Shown here: positions 52,015 to 60,118 of the stretch, piece by piece
Numbering within the stretch: position 1 is the stretch's first letter
Layout: each line of letters begins with the position of its first letter
Assembly: GCA_943371535.1 (NCBI GenBank)
Contig: CALRVE020000013.1
Coordinates: forward strand, 1-64,000
Length of the DNA stretch: 64,000 nt
Source of the DNA: UBA1930 sp943371535
Lineage (GTDB): Bacteria; Bacteroidota; Bacteroidia; Chitinophagales; Chitinophagaceae
Direction: 5' to 3'
The notes under the pieces: generated by a model
Databases searched by the model: none
What the model saw: only the letters and a program-made list of their open reading frames with translations
What the model was told of the DNA's origin: nothing
Program-made: the position numbers and the translations under genes

Positions 52015-53493
52015 TTATTTTCCTGCAATTCTGTTCATGATTAATTCAGACGCTGGCGATAATAATTGGTTCAGCCATTGTGGTGCAATGCCTATAGCTA
52101 AAATGCCAATGATTAAAATAATGGCAGCCAGTTTTTCATTCCAAGTGGCATCTTTTAAATCCCTAAAATGCTCGTTCTTGATTGGCCCCATTGCAGTTTG
52201 ACTTATGGCCCTTAAAATATACACAGCAGTAACTACAATGCTCATAGCAGCAGCAACTGTTGCAATACGATGGAACAAATCATTTCTTTCCCAAGAGCCC
52301 ATAAATACAGTCATTTCAGCAACAAAGCCACTTAAGCCTGGTAAACCCAGAGAACAAAGTCCCACAATGAAAAATACGGTTCCAATAAAAGGTAAAGGTT
52401 TTAGTAAGCCACCCATTTCGTTCACCATTCTGGTATGAGTTCTATCGTAAATCATCCCAATTACAGCAAAGAAAAGAGCTGTCATTAAACCATGAGAAAC
52501 CATTTGTATAAGTGCTCCTGTAATTGCAGTTTGTGTGAGCATGCCTATGCCCAATAAACTAAATCCAACATGACTAACAGAAGAATAAGCATTCATGTAC
52601 TTTAAATCTTTCTGCATCATAGTAGCGAATGCTCCATATAAAATAGCAATGGCTGATAGTAGAATAATGATGTTGGCATATTCTTTTGCACCTTCAGGTA
52701 ATAAGTAAGTAGCTATACGTAAGCAGCCATAGCCCCCCAATTTCATAGATATACCAGCTAAAAACATTGAACCTGCTGTTGGTGCAGATGAGTGTCCATC
52801 TGGTACCCATGTATGCAAAGGAAATAATGCAGTGAATACACCAAAACCTAAGAACAATAATGGAAATAAAATGAGTTGTGTATTGGTTGAAATAGAAGTA
52901 GCAGCTATAGTAACTAAATCGAAACTATGGTTGGCGGAAAAATACAATCCAATTAATCCAACTAAAATAAGAGCCGATCCACCCATGAGCATTAATGCTA
53001 ATTTATTGGCACTATATTCTTTTTTACCACTTCCCCAAACACCAATGAGTAAGTATTTGGGTATTACTGATACTTCTAAAAAGAAGAAGAGAATAAATAA
53101 ATCTAATGAAATGAAAAATCCATAAGCACCCAATGCTAAAAGAATTAATAAAAAGTAAAATTCTTTGGTCATTTTTTCAATATTCCATGAAACCAAAACA
53201 CCTGCAACAAATACAAATGAGGTAAGTAAAATCATTGCAACAGAAATACCATCGACACCAAAATGTAAATGAATATTCAGTGATTGTATGAAAGGGAAGT
53301 TTTGCTCAAACAATATAGTAGTTGCAGGTTGTTGGAGTTTTGCTTGCTGAAAGGCAAACAATAAAATGAGCGATAAAATTAATTGTGCAACAGATCCTAC
53401 TAACGATAACCACCTAACCTGCTGCTTGTTTTGTGCCAACAAAACTGCTATTGCAGTGAGTAAGGGGAGTGCTATAAGTAATAAAAGGTTCAT
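52015..53493 (-). CDS. nuoM: NADH-quinone oxidoreductase subunit M
   Basis: A 492-residue antiporter-like subunit. Recognisable pieces are LHFGVDGISVAMILLTSFVFVAGVLVSWNI, LFFFLEVSVIPKYLLIGVWG (Glu of TM5), FPLHTWVPDGHSSAPTAGSMFLAGISMKLGGYG (Lys, discontinuous TM7) and KDLKYMNAYSSVSHVGFSLLGIG. Proton pumping arm of complex I. It lies between nuoL (89-base gap filled by a period repeat) and nuoN (11 bases). Confidence 0.97.
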   Translation of the reverse strand: MNLLLLIALPLLTAIAVLLAQNKQQVRWLSLVGSVAQLILSLILLFAFQQAKLQQPATTILFEQNFPFIQSLNIHLHFGVDGISVAMILLTSFVFVAGVLVSWNIEKMTKEFYFLLILLALGAYGFFISLDLFILFFFLEVSVIPKYLLIGVWGSGKKEYSANKLALMLMGGSALILVGLIGLYFSANHSFDLVTIAATSISTNTQLILFPLLFLGFGVFTALFPLHTWVPDGHSSAPTAGSMFLAGISMKLGGYGCLRIATYLLPEGAKEYANIIILLSAIAILYGAFATMMQKDLKYMNAYSSVSHVGFSLLGIGMLTQTAITGALIQMVSHGLMTALFFAVIGMIYDRTHTRMVNEMGGLLKPLPFIGTVFFIVGLCSLGLPGLSGFVAEMTVFMGSWERNDLFHRIATVAAAMSIVVTAVYILRAISQTAMGPIKNEHFRDLKDATWNEKLAAIILIIGILAIGIAPQWLNQLLSPASELIMNRIAGK

Positions 53494-53509
53494 TCAATTA
53501 TTTTTTATT

Positions 53510-53582
53510 TTACCACTAGGTTTATGAGTTTCACTGAGATTTACTTTGTGTTACTCTGTTGCTCTGAGCCTCTGTGGTGAAT
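53510..53582 (-). repeat. period repeat in the nuoL-nuoM junction
   Basis: TACCACTAGG...TTTACTTTGTGTTACTCTGT-TGCTCTGAGCCTCTGTGGTG. Reverse-complemented it reads CACCACAGAGGCTCAGAGCA, the familiar ACCACAGAGGCACAGAG type with a period near 8-9. Confidence 0.75.
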
Positions 53583-55544
53583 TTATTTCCATACATAAAT
53601 AAACAATACTGACAACGCAATCAATCCTGCTAAGAAGTACAAAGCATATTGTTGCACTTTACCAGACTGTATTTTTTTAATACCTTCAGCAATAGTTTGT
53701 GTTGTTGTACCTGTTAAATTAATTGCTCCATTCACTACAGTTTTATCAAACCATGCTGCTGTTTTACCAATGATGTTAAATAATATTTTTTGGGTGATGA
53801 ACAAGTAAATTTCATCAATATAAAATTTATGGTAAGCCGATTTGTATAATCCACCTAATGAAGTGGCAATAGTATCGGACTTTGCATTTTCTTTTTGGTA
53901 TAATCTATAAGCAAATACAATTCCTGCTAACCCTATACAAACAGGAGCAATAGAAAATTGTAAATGAAAATGTGATTCCAATGCTTTACCATCTGAACTC
54001 ACCAATTCACCAAAAGAAATAAAACCAGCAGTTGCAGCACCAATGGACAAAAGAATTAATGGAAGCATCATTGCAAAACCTCCTTCGCCATGATGTTCTC
54101 CATGAGCCTCACCCCCCGCCCTCTCCAAAAGAGAGGGAGCTGGTTTATTCCAGAAAATAGTAAAGTATAAACGGAACATATAAAATGCTGTAATGCCCGA
54201 CGTAATTAATGCAATCCAATAAATAGCTTTATTGTGTTCGAATGCTGCCAATAAAATTTCTTCTTTACTAAAGAATCCTGCAAATGGAGGAACACCAGCA
54301 ATGGCTAAACAGGCAATTAAGAAAGTAATATGAGTTATTGGCATGAATTTTCTTAAGCCACCCATATCTTTCATTTCATTGCTATGCACAAAATGTATTA
54401 CACTGCCTGCACCTAAGAATAGCAAGGCCTTAAATAAGGCATGGGTGAATAAATGGAACATAGAAGCAGTATAACCAAGTCCGTTTTCTCCTCCATATTT
54501 AGCAACGCCCAAAGCAAACATCATGAAACCAATTTGCGACATGGTTGAATAAGCCAATACTCTTTTTATGTCTGTTTGTGTACAAGCAATCACAGCAGCA
54601 ATGATTGCAGATGTTGCACCAACCCAAGCAATTGCTTGTAATACATGGGGTGCAGCAATGGCATAAATAGGAAACATTCTTGCTACTAAAAATACACCAG
54701 CTACTACCATTGTTGCAGCATGTATTAATGCTGAAACTGGAGTTGGACCTTCCATTGCGTCAGGTAGCCAAATATGTAATGGAAACATTGCACTTTTGCC
54801 TGCACCACCAATAAATACCAATGCTGTGCCCCATGTTAAGGCAGAAAAACCTAAGAACGAACTGGTAATGGCAGTTTTAAATTCAACCGATTCAGGAGAA
54901 GTTAAACGTTGAATTAATGTATTAAAATCTAATGTGCCCGACGTAAAGCTAAGTACAAGTATTCCTATTAAAAATCCTAAGTCGGCAAAACGAGTTACAA
55001 TAAATGCCTTTTTACAAGCTGCTACTGCACTTGGTTTTTCGTAGTAATAGCCAATTAATAAAAAAGATGAAACACCTACCAATTCCCAGAAAATGTACAT
55101 CTGAAATATGTTAGACGATACAACTAATCCCAACATGGAGAAAGTAAATAATCCTAAATATGCATAGTAAGTGGAGAATCTTCTTTCGCCTTTCATGTAA
55201 CCTAAACTGTAGATATGTACCATTAAAGAAATGAATGTTACTACCACCAGCATCATTACAGAGATAGGATCAATAGTAGCACCCATATCAATAGATAAGC
55301 CTTTAGAAAATTCTAACCACACATAGTTAAATGCTATTGTTTTTTGATAAATGCCATCTACTTTTCCGTAAACAAAAAAATATTCGTATGCAGTATATAT
55401 AGCCAATAGGGTAGAGGTAAGCATGAAAACTGTTGCAATAATTCCAGCAGCTTTGCCTATATATTTTTTACCCAAAAAACCCATAAGCAGAAATGCTGCT
55501 AAAGGCAAAAAAGTGATGAATAATATAGTTGTTGCGTTAGGCAT
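53583..55544 (-). CDS. nuoL: NADH-quinone oxidoreductase subunit L
   Basis: A 653-residue antiporter-like subunit, with about 14 core helices then a long lateral helix. Seen are LSIDMGATIDPISVMMLVVVTFISLMVHIYS, FWELVGVSSFLLIGYYYEKPSAV, PLHIWLPDAMEGPTPVSALIHAATMV and CTQTDIKRVLAYSTMSQIGFMMFALG. The C-terminus includes the lateral helix region and terminal TM (FLAGLIALSVLFIYVWK). Between about residues 468 and 479 a palindromic repeat (54110-54141) adds NKPAPSLLERAGGEAHGEHH in a periplasmic or cytoplasmic loop. nuoK ends 3 bases upstream. Confidence 0.97.
   Translation of the reverse strand: MPNATTILFITFLPLAAFLLMGFLGKKYIGKAAGIIATVFMLTSTLLAIYTAYEYFFVYGKVDGIYQKTIAFNYVWLEFSKGLSIDMGATIDPISVMMLVVVTFISLMVHIYSLGYMKGERRFSTYYAYLGLFTFSMLGLVVSSNIFQMYIFWELVGVSSFLLIGYYYEKPSAVAACKKAFIVTRFADLGFLIGILVLSFTSGTLDFNTLIQRLTSPESVEFKTAITSSFLGFSALTWGTALVFIGGAGKSAMFPLHIWLPDAMEGPTPVSALIHAATMVVAGVFLVARMFPIYAIAAPHVLQAIAWVGATSAIIAAVIACTQTDIKRVLAYSTMSQIGFMMFALGVAKYGGENGLGYTASMFHLFTHALFKALLFLGAGSVIHFVHSNEMKDMGGLRKFMPITHITFLIACLAIAGVPPFAGFFSKEEILLAAFEHNKAIYWIALITSGITAFYMFRLYFTIFWNKPAPSLLERAGGEAHGEHHGEGGFAMMLPLILLSIGAATAGFISFGELVSSDGKALESHFHLQFSIAPVCIGLAGIVFAYRLYQKENAKSDTIATSLGGLYKSAYHKFYIDEIYLFITQKILFNIIGKTAAWFDKTVVNGAINLTGTTTQTIAEGIKKIQSGKVQQYALYFLAGLIALSVLFIYVWK
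54110..54141 (-). repeat. palindromic repeat inside nuoL coding sequence
   Basis: CCCTCTC-caaaa-GAGAGGG (54119-54137) flanked by GTGAGGC-type sequence. Read on the minus strand it is CTCCCTCTCTTTTGGAGAGG followed by GCGGGGGGTGAGGC, a widely seen dispersed bacterial repeat. It is translated in frame as PSLLERAGGEA. Confidence 0.85.
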
Positions 55545-55547
55545 AAT

Positions 55548-55865
55548 TTAATACTTTAACTCTTGAGCATTTTCTACATCGATGGATTGATGACTACGAT
55601 ATAAATTAATGATAATGGCAATTGCAACAGCAGCTTCTGCAGCAGCAATGGCAATAATGAACAGTGTAAAAAACAAACCATCCATTTGATTGGGCCATAC
55701 ATATTTATTGAATGCAATGAAATTTAGGTTTACGCTATTCAAAACAAGTTCTATACTCATGAGCATGGTAATTAAATTTCTTCTTGTTAAGAATCCATAT
55801 ACACCAATGAAAAACAGAGCTGCACTAATGAATAAAATATGATATAGTCCGGGTGTTAACATCAT
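55548..55865 (-). CDS. nuoK: NADH-quinone oxidoreductase subunit K
   Basis: A 105-residue, three-helix subunit: GLYHILFISAALFFIGVYGFL, LITMLMSIELVLNSVNLNFIAF (conserved Glu of TM2) and FIIAIAAAEAAVAIAIIINLY (conserved Glu of TM3). It begins 4 bases inside the nuoJ stop (coupled) and ends 3 bases before nuoL. The start is one of two adjacent ATG codons. Confidence 0.97.
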   Translation of the reverse strand: MMLTPGLYHILFISAALFFIGVYGFLTRRNLITMLMSIELVLNSVNLNFIAFNKYVWPNQMDGLFFTLFIIAIAAAEAAVAIAIIINLYRSHQSIDVENAQELKY

Positions 55866-56377
55866 TTTGATTCGGATTTACTTTTTAATGCAATAACAAT
55901 GCAACCAATCATTGCAGCCAATAATAAAATACTTACTACTTCAAAAGGCAATGCATAACCACCGTTTTTTGTTTGGAGCATTTGTTCCCCAATTTTTGCT
56001 ACTGTTACATTATTGGGTATTTCATTTACTAGAAATTGATGTTGATATACTTGTAGCATACATAATGCAAAACCACAAAAAGTTGCTAGTGCAGCAAATA
56101 ATTTTCGACCAATTGTTTGAACTGGTAATTCTTCACCTGCTTGTTGAGTAAGAAAAATAGAGAAGATAATCAGTACTACAATTCCACCTACATATACTAC
56201 AATTTGTACAGCAGCAATAAACTGATAATCGAGCCAGAAATAAATACCTGCAACGCCAATTAAAGTGAATAATAAATATACTGCTGCTCTAAATATTTGT
56301 CTGGTAGTTACACTAAGTATTGCACTACCTAATACCAAAGCAGTTAATAAATAAAATATGATGGTTGATCCGTTCAC
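55862..56377 (-). CDS. nuoJ: NADH-quinone oxidoreductase subunit J
   Basis: A 171-residue five-helix subunit. Includes RAAVYLLFTLIGVAGIYFWLDYQFIAAVQIVVYVGGIVVLIIFSIFLTQQ (the TM3 pi-bulge region of the E-channel) and ALPFEVVSILLLAAMIGCIVIAL. The start codon is GTG (56377), the only suitable one. It follows nuoI by 109 bases occupied by a period repeat. Confidence 0.95.
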   Translation of the reverse strand: MNGSTIIFYLLTALVLGSAILSVTTRQIFRAAVYLLFTLIGVAGIYFWLDYQFIAAVQIVVYVGGIVVLIIFSIFLTQQAGEELPVQTIGRKLFAALATFCGFALCMLQVYQHQFLVNEIPNNVTVAKIGEQMLQTKNGGYALPFEVVSILLLAAMIGCIVIALKSKSESK

Positions 56378-56407
56378 TTAATTATTTTTTCTTTTTTACA
56401 ATTCATT

Positions 56408-56485
56408 TTGCCACTAAGTTTCTAAGGCACTAAAAAACTTTATTCATATTGAACTTTGTGTCTTTGCGTCTTTGTGGTTCAATCT
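56408..56485 (-). repeat. CACAAAG-type period repeat in the nuoI-nuoJ junction
   Basis: CCACTAAGTTTCTAAGGCAC at 56411 and GAACTTTGTGTCTTTGCGTC at 56451 with TTTGTGGTTC after. Reverse-complemented it is GAACCACAAAGACGCAAAGA, among the best-known dispersed repeats of bacterial intergenic DNA, with an 8-9 base period. Confidence 0.82.
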
Positions 56486-56486
56486 T

Positions 56487-56963
56487 TTATTCAACACCTT
56501 CCATAATTTTTGAATCAGGAAAGTTTAATACTTTGGTTAATTGACTTCTATCATACACACTGTGTTCAAATGTTTGTGCCATTTTAATGGCATCACTAGG
56601 ACAAGCCACAATACATAAATTACACATGGTACATAGTTCTAAATGATACACTAATTTGTCAATGGCTTTCTTTTTCTTTCCTTCAGCATTCACTTCAAAT
56701 TTGGTAATTACTTTAATGGTTCCATTGGGGCAAGCCAATTCACATGCAGTACAGCCGGTGCAACGATGTTCATTGGTTTCGTTGTGGGGCATTACTACTT
56801 CTCCTTTGAAACGTTCAGGCAATACCAATGTGTCTCTATTGTCTGGATATTGTTCAGTTATTATTTCTTTGTGGTGCGTAAAATAATAGAAGGTTCTACG
56901 CATACCTATAGCAAGCGATTTTACTGCACTTAGAACTTCTTTTATGTAATTTGTTATAAACAT
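56487..56963 (-). CDS. nuoI: NADH-quinone oxidoreductase subunit I (two [4Fe-4S])
   Basis: A 158-residue ferredoxin-like subunit that carries clusters N6a and N6b. Both binding motifs are complete: CTGCTACELACP and CTMCNLCIVACP. The N-terminal amphipathic helix (MFITNYIKEVLSAVKSLAIG) attaches it to the membrane arm. Positions 56964-57178 between nuoH and nuoI hold repeats. Confidence 0.97.
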   Translation of the reverse strand: MFITNYIKEVLSAVKSLAIGMRRTFYYFTHHKEIITEQYPDNRDTLVLPERFKGEVVMPHNETNEHRCTGCTACELACPNGTIKVITKFEVNAEGKKKKAIDKLVYHLELCTMCNLCIVACPSDAIKMAQTFEHSVYDRSQLTKVLNFPDSKIMEGVE

Positions 56964-57027
56964 ACCTTTAATCCCTAAAGGAAAATTTAGTTTATTGTTA
57001 ATAATTAGCTTTTTTAAAAAAGCTGAG

Positions 57028-57117
57028 TAAAGAACTATCAGTACAAGTGTGCGATACTTCGACTACGCTCAGTACAGGCTATACTAAAGCAATATAGTAG
57101 TACAAAAGTTCTTTACA
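57028..57117 (-). repeat. MITE-like stem with the 32-bp REP-like core, copy 2
   Basis: Outer inverted arms GTAAAGAACT (57028-57037) and AGTTCTTTAC (57108-57117) enclose a second inner inverted pair around GTAC and the 32-bp core (57049-57080). The core is the reverse complement of 12195-12226 with one mismatch. Next to it, AGCTTTTTAAAAAGCT at 57007-57024 (with one further A/T each side) is another short palindrome. Confidence 0.75.
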
Positions 57118-57130
57118 CAAAAATTCTCAA

Positions 57131-57182
57131 TGCCTTTACCTTTTACCTTTTGCCTTATTCCCCTTTAGGGGATAGGGGCTAA
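57131..57182. repeat. ACCTTT word repeat and CCCCTTTAGGGG palindrome at the nuoH 3' end
   Basis: CCTTTACCTTTTACCTTTTGCC then CCCCTTTAGGGGATAGGGGC. The second is another widespread dispersed repeat. It overlaps the nuoH stop codon at 57179. Confidence 0.75.
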
Positions 57183-58255
57183 AAATGCCAACCCAATATT
57201 GCTATTGCTGCTGCCAACAATAAATTAATCATGCTAATGGGTAATAAATATTTCCATTCTAAGTTTAAGAGTTGATCAATTCTTAAACGTGGAAAAGTCC
57301 ACCTAAACCACATGATTAAAAATATCAAGAAGAACGTTTTTCCAAAGAACCAAATGCTCGATGGAATATAATCCATTACATGATTGAATGCTTGCCAATT
57401 GCCAATATGAAAAGGCATCCAACCGCCTAAAAACAGTGTTGCACCTACTGCACAGCCTATAAATACATTGATATATTCTGATAAAAAGAATAAGGCGAAT
57501 TTCATTCCTGAATATTCTGTATGAAAGCCTGCTGTTAATTCTGATTCAGCTTCTACTAAATCAAAAGGTGCTCTATTGGTTTCGGCTGTTGTGGCTATGA
57601 TGAAAATAATAAATGCAATGGCAACAGGAATATGACCTTTAAAAATCCACCAACCTGTGGCTTGTGATTGTACAATTTCAGACATTTGTAAACTACCAGT
57701 TAATACAATTACAGCCAATATAGAAAGCCCTGCACTAAGTTCATAACTTACAATTTGTGCTCCACTACGCATGGCACCCATTAAAGAATATTTGTTGTTA
57801 CTACTCCAGCCTGCTACTAAAATACTTATGACCATAATGGAACTTACTGATGTTATGTAGAGTACCCCAATGTTCATATCCCATAGCTGAAAGTCTTTTG
57901 CAAATGCTATTGGAGCCATTAAAAGCATGGCAACAATCATAGCAATAAAAGGGGCGAAGTTGAATAAAAATTTATCGGCTCCATTGGGTGTTAAACCTTC
58001 TTTCATGAGTAGTTTAACAGTATCGGCCAATGATTGCATCATTCCTTTAGGGCCAACTCTATTGGGACCTAAACGAATTTGCATCCATGCAGCAACCTTG
58101 CGTTCCATTAAAACCAATACCAATCCTAATATAGCAAATAAGCTAATGACTGCAATACCTGCAAGTACCATTTCAACCACTAAAGTCCATGTAGGATTTA
58201 AGTGTTGGCTTAACCATTCATGAATAAAGTTTGCTATGTTTGAAAAACTCCACAT
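57179..58255 (-). CDS. nuoH: NADH-quinone oxidoreductase subunit H
   Basis: A 358-residue eight-helix subunit forming the quinone chamber with NuoB and NuoD. Diagnostic parts are ERKVAAWMQIRLGPNRVGPKGMMQSLADTVKLLMKEG, STAETNRAPFDLVEAESELTAGFHTEYSGM (acidic residues of the E-channel) and IMWFRWTFPRLRIDQLLNLEWKYLLP. It directly follows nuoD after an 81-base gap, where most bacteria place nuoE-F-G. The gap contains only TTGAATGTTGAATTTTGAATG-type word repeats. Confidence 0.98.
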   Translation of the reverse strand: MWSFSNIANFIHEWLSQHLNPTWTLVVEMVLAGIAVISLFAILGLVLVLMERKVAAWMQIRLGPNRVGPKGMMQSLADTVKLLMKEGLTPNGADKFLFNFAPFIAMIVAMLLMAPIAFAKDFQLWDMNIGVLYITSVSSIMVISILVAGWSSNNKYSLMGAMRSGAQIVSYELSAGLSILAVIVLTGSLQMSEIVQSQATGWWIFKGHIPVAIAFIIFIIATTAETNRAPFDLVEAESELTAGFHTEYSGMKFALFFLSEYINVFIGCAVGATLFLGGWMPFHIGNWQAFNHVMDYIPSSIWFFGKTFFLIFLIMWFRWTFPRLRIDQLLNLEWKYLLPISMINLLLAAAIAILGWHF

Positions 58256-58260
58256 ATAAT

Positions 58261-58330
58261 AATTTTGAATGTTGAATTTTGAATGTTCAATTATTGCTCA
58301 TTCAAAATTTATCATTTATAATTCAACATT
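58261..58330. repeat. word repeat filling the nuoD-nuoH gap
   Basis: TTGAATGTTGAATTTTGAATG and its partial inverted echo CATTCAAAATTTATCATTTA take up the whole gap. No coding trace of nuoE, nuoF or nuoG is present. Confidence 0.6.
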
Positions 58331-58336
58331 GTGCTT

Positions 58337-59452
58337 CTACCTATCAATATCCGGTATCACCAAATCCAATGTTCCCATCATGGCAATTAGATCTCCTAAC
58401 TTACTTCCACGAGCCATATGATCTAATGCTGAAAGATTTGAAAAGCCTGGTGAACGAAATTTAATTCTATAAGGTGTTGTACCTCCTTCACTTACAATGT
58501 AAACACCAAATTCTCCACGAGCAGTTTCAACTTTTTGATAAAATTCTCCCTTCGGTAATTTCAATACTGCTTTTGTTTTTGCTTGAAATTCTCCTTCTGG
58601 AATATTATCTAATAATTGTTCTATAATTTTAATCGATTGTTGCATTTCTCTTAATCGTACCATATAACGTGCAAAAGAATCGCAGCCTGTTTCTAATACT
58701 TCTTCAAAATCAAGTTGATCATAAATTTCGTAAGGATATACTTTTCTAACATCGCAACTCACTCCACTGCCTCTTAATGCTGGTCCACTCATGCCATAAG
58801 AAATAGCATCTTCTGGAGAGATTATGCCAATTCCTTTCATACGATTTTGAAAGATGATATTGCCCGTTACCAATTCATCGTATTCGTGAATTTTGCTTTT
58901 GTATAATTTCAAAAATGTTTTAACTCTGTTTTGAAAGTTTGGATGTATGTCTTGCATTACACCACCAGGAACCATATAGTTCATGGTTAAACGTGCACCA
59001 CAGGTTTCTTCCATAATGTCATTGATACTTTCTCTTTCTCTAAATGCATGGAAGAAAGGAGTAAATGCTCCTAAATCCATTGCCATTGCTCCCCACCACA
59101 ATTCATGTGAAGCAATACGAGTAAGTTCATCCATTAAAACCCTTATCACCTGTGCCCTTGCAGGCACTTCAATTTGCATGGCTTTTTCAACTGTTAAAGC
59201 ACAAGCATGATTGTTGATGTGAGAAGACAGATAATCCATTCTACTTGTAACATAAATGAATTGTCTGTAGGTTAAGCTCTCACACATTTTTTCTATAGAA
59301 CGATGTATATATCCTAAATGTGGTTCAATTTTTTTGATGGTTTCGCCATTGAGTGTTACAACAAGATGCAGCACACCATGCGTAGCAGGGTGTTGAGGCC
59401 CTATATTGATAATGATGTCGCCATCTGCTGTTTTGCCAATTTCTTCAACCAT
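58337..59452 (-). CDS. nuoD: NADH-quinone oxidoreductase subunit D
   Basis: A 371-residue 49-kDa-type subunit, not fused to NuoC. It holds NIGPQHPATHGVLHLVVTLNGE (quinone-site His), GYIHRSIEKMCESLTYRQ, MDYLSSHINNHACALTVEKAM, GSGVSCDVRKVYPYEIYDQLDF and PYRIKFRSPGFSNLSALDHMARGSKLGDLIAMMGTLDLVIPDIDR at the C-terminus (the invariant terminal DR). 2 bases after nuoC. Confidence 0.98.
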   Translation of the reverse strand: MVEEIGKTADGDIIINIGPQHPATHGVLHLVVTLNGETIKKIEPHLGYIHRSIEKMCESLTYRQFIYVTSRMDYLSSHINNHACALTVEKAMQIEVPARAQVIRVLMDELTRIASHELWWGAMAMDLGAFTPFFHAFRERESINDIMEETCGARLTMNYMVPGGVMQDIHPNFQNRVKTFLKLYKSKIHEYDELVTGNIIFQNRMKGIGIISPEDAISYGMSGPALRGSGVSCDVRKVYPYEIYDQLDFEEVLETGCDSFARYMVRLREMQQSIKIIEQLLDNIPEGEFQAKTKAVLKLPKGEFYQKVETARGEFGVYIVSEGGTTPYRIKFRSPGFSNLSALDHMARGSKLGDLIAMMGTLDLVIPDIDR

Positions 59453-59454
59453 GT

Positions 59455-59928
59455 TTACAATTTGATCATGTTAATAGGGTCTTCAAAATCTTTTCTCAAC
59501 GGATTTTTGCCTTCCCATCCATCGGGTAATATCAATAAACGCAAGTCTGGGTGGTTCAAAAAGTTTACGCCAAACATTTCATATACTTCTCTTTCATGAA
59601 ACTCTGCTGTTCTCCAAATATGCGATACTGTTTCTATTTCAGGATGCTTAGTATCTAGCTTAGATTTAATTACAATGTTGTGCCTGTATTTTGTGGATGT
59701 TAAGTGATACACCATTGTTAAATGGGTTTTCCAATCGATACAAGTTAAACAGAAAAGACTATTGAATAATAAAGATTCATCACGACGTAAGTGTTCTGCC
59801 AACAAAACCCAATCCTTAGCATCAATGTTTACGTTGAGCCACCCGATAGCTATCGGGTCACCACCTTCTTCAAAAGTAGCTGTGGCAAGTAGTTGATTAG
59901 TTTTTATTTTTAAATCCTCGTTAGTCAT
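59455..59928 (-). CDS. nuoC: NADH-quinone oxidoreductase subunit C
   Basis: A 157-residue 30-kDa-type subunit. Conserved C-terminal box: SHIWRTAEFHEREVYEMFGVNFLNHPDLRLLILPDGWEGKNPLRKDFE. The N-terminal domain includes a short insertion, GGDPIAIGW (residues about 22-30), encoded by an exact 18-base palindrome (59841-59858). NuoC sits in the peripheral arm and contacts NuoD. It follows nuoB with a 162-base gap. Confidence 0.97.
   Translation of the reverse strand: MTNEDLKIKTNQLLATATFEEGGDPIAIGWLNVNIDAKDWVLLAEHLRRDESLLFNSLFCLTCIDWKTHLTMVYHLTSTKYRHNIVIKSKLDTKHPEIETVSHIWRTAEFHEREVYEMFGVNFLNHPDLRLLILPDGWEGKNPLRKDFEDPINMIKL
59841..59858. repeat. exact 18-bp palindrome inside nuoC
   Basis: ACCCGATAGCTATCGGGT is its own reverse complement. 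CCGATAGCTATCGG is a recurrent dispersed word in Bacteroidota genomes. It encodes D-P-I-A-I-G near the NuoC N-terminus, and a partial copy (CGATAGCTATTGG) occurs at 10879-10891. Confidence 0.85.
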
Positions 59929-59940
59929 TGTATCATTTTT

Positions 59941-60118
59941 TCACGCAACGAACGCAACGTTTGTTTGGTTATTCTATTAATAGCTCATTCAATATTTCTA
60001 AGCTCACTAATATTATTGTATTCACGAACGCAACGAAAAATTCTAAAGAATTTTACATGTAATCTATCTTTATCCCAAACCTTCAACCATTTACCTTACA
60101 CCCTCCACCTTTAATCCT
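59941..60118. repeat. repeats in the nuoB-nuoC junction
   Basis: ACGCAACGAACGCAACG at 59942 and CACGAACGCAACGAA at 60023 are two versions of one repeat, facing the same way. From 60073 an ACCTT word repeat (CCTTCAACCATTTACCTTAC) continues into the last codons of nuoB (its final residues KVEGVR derive from it). Confidence 0.7.
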
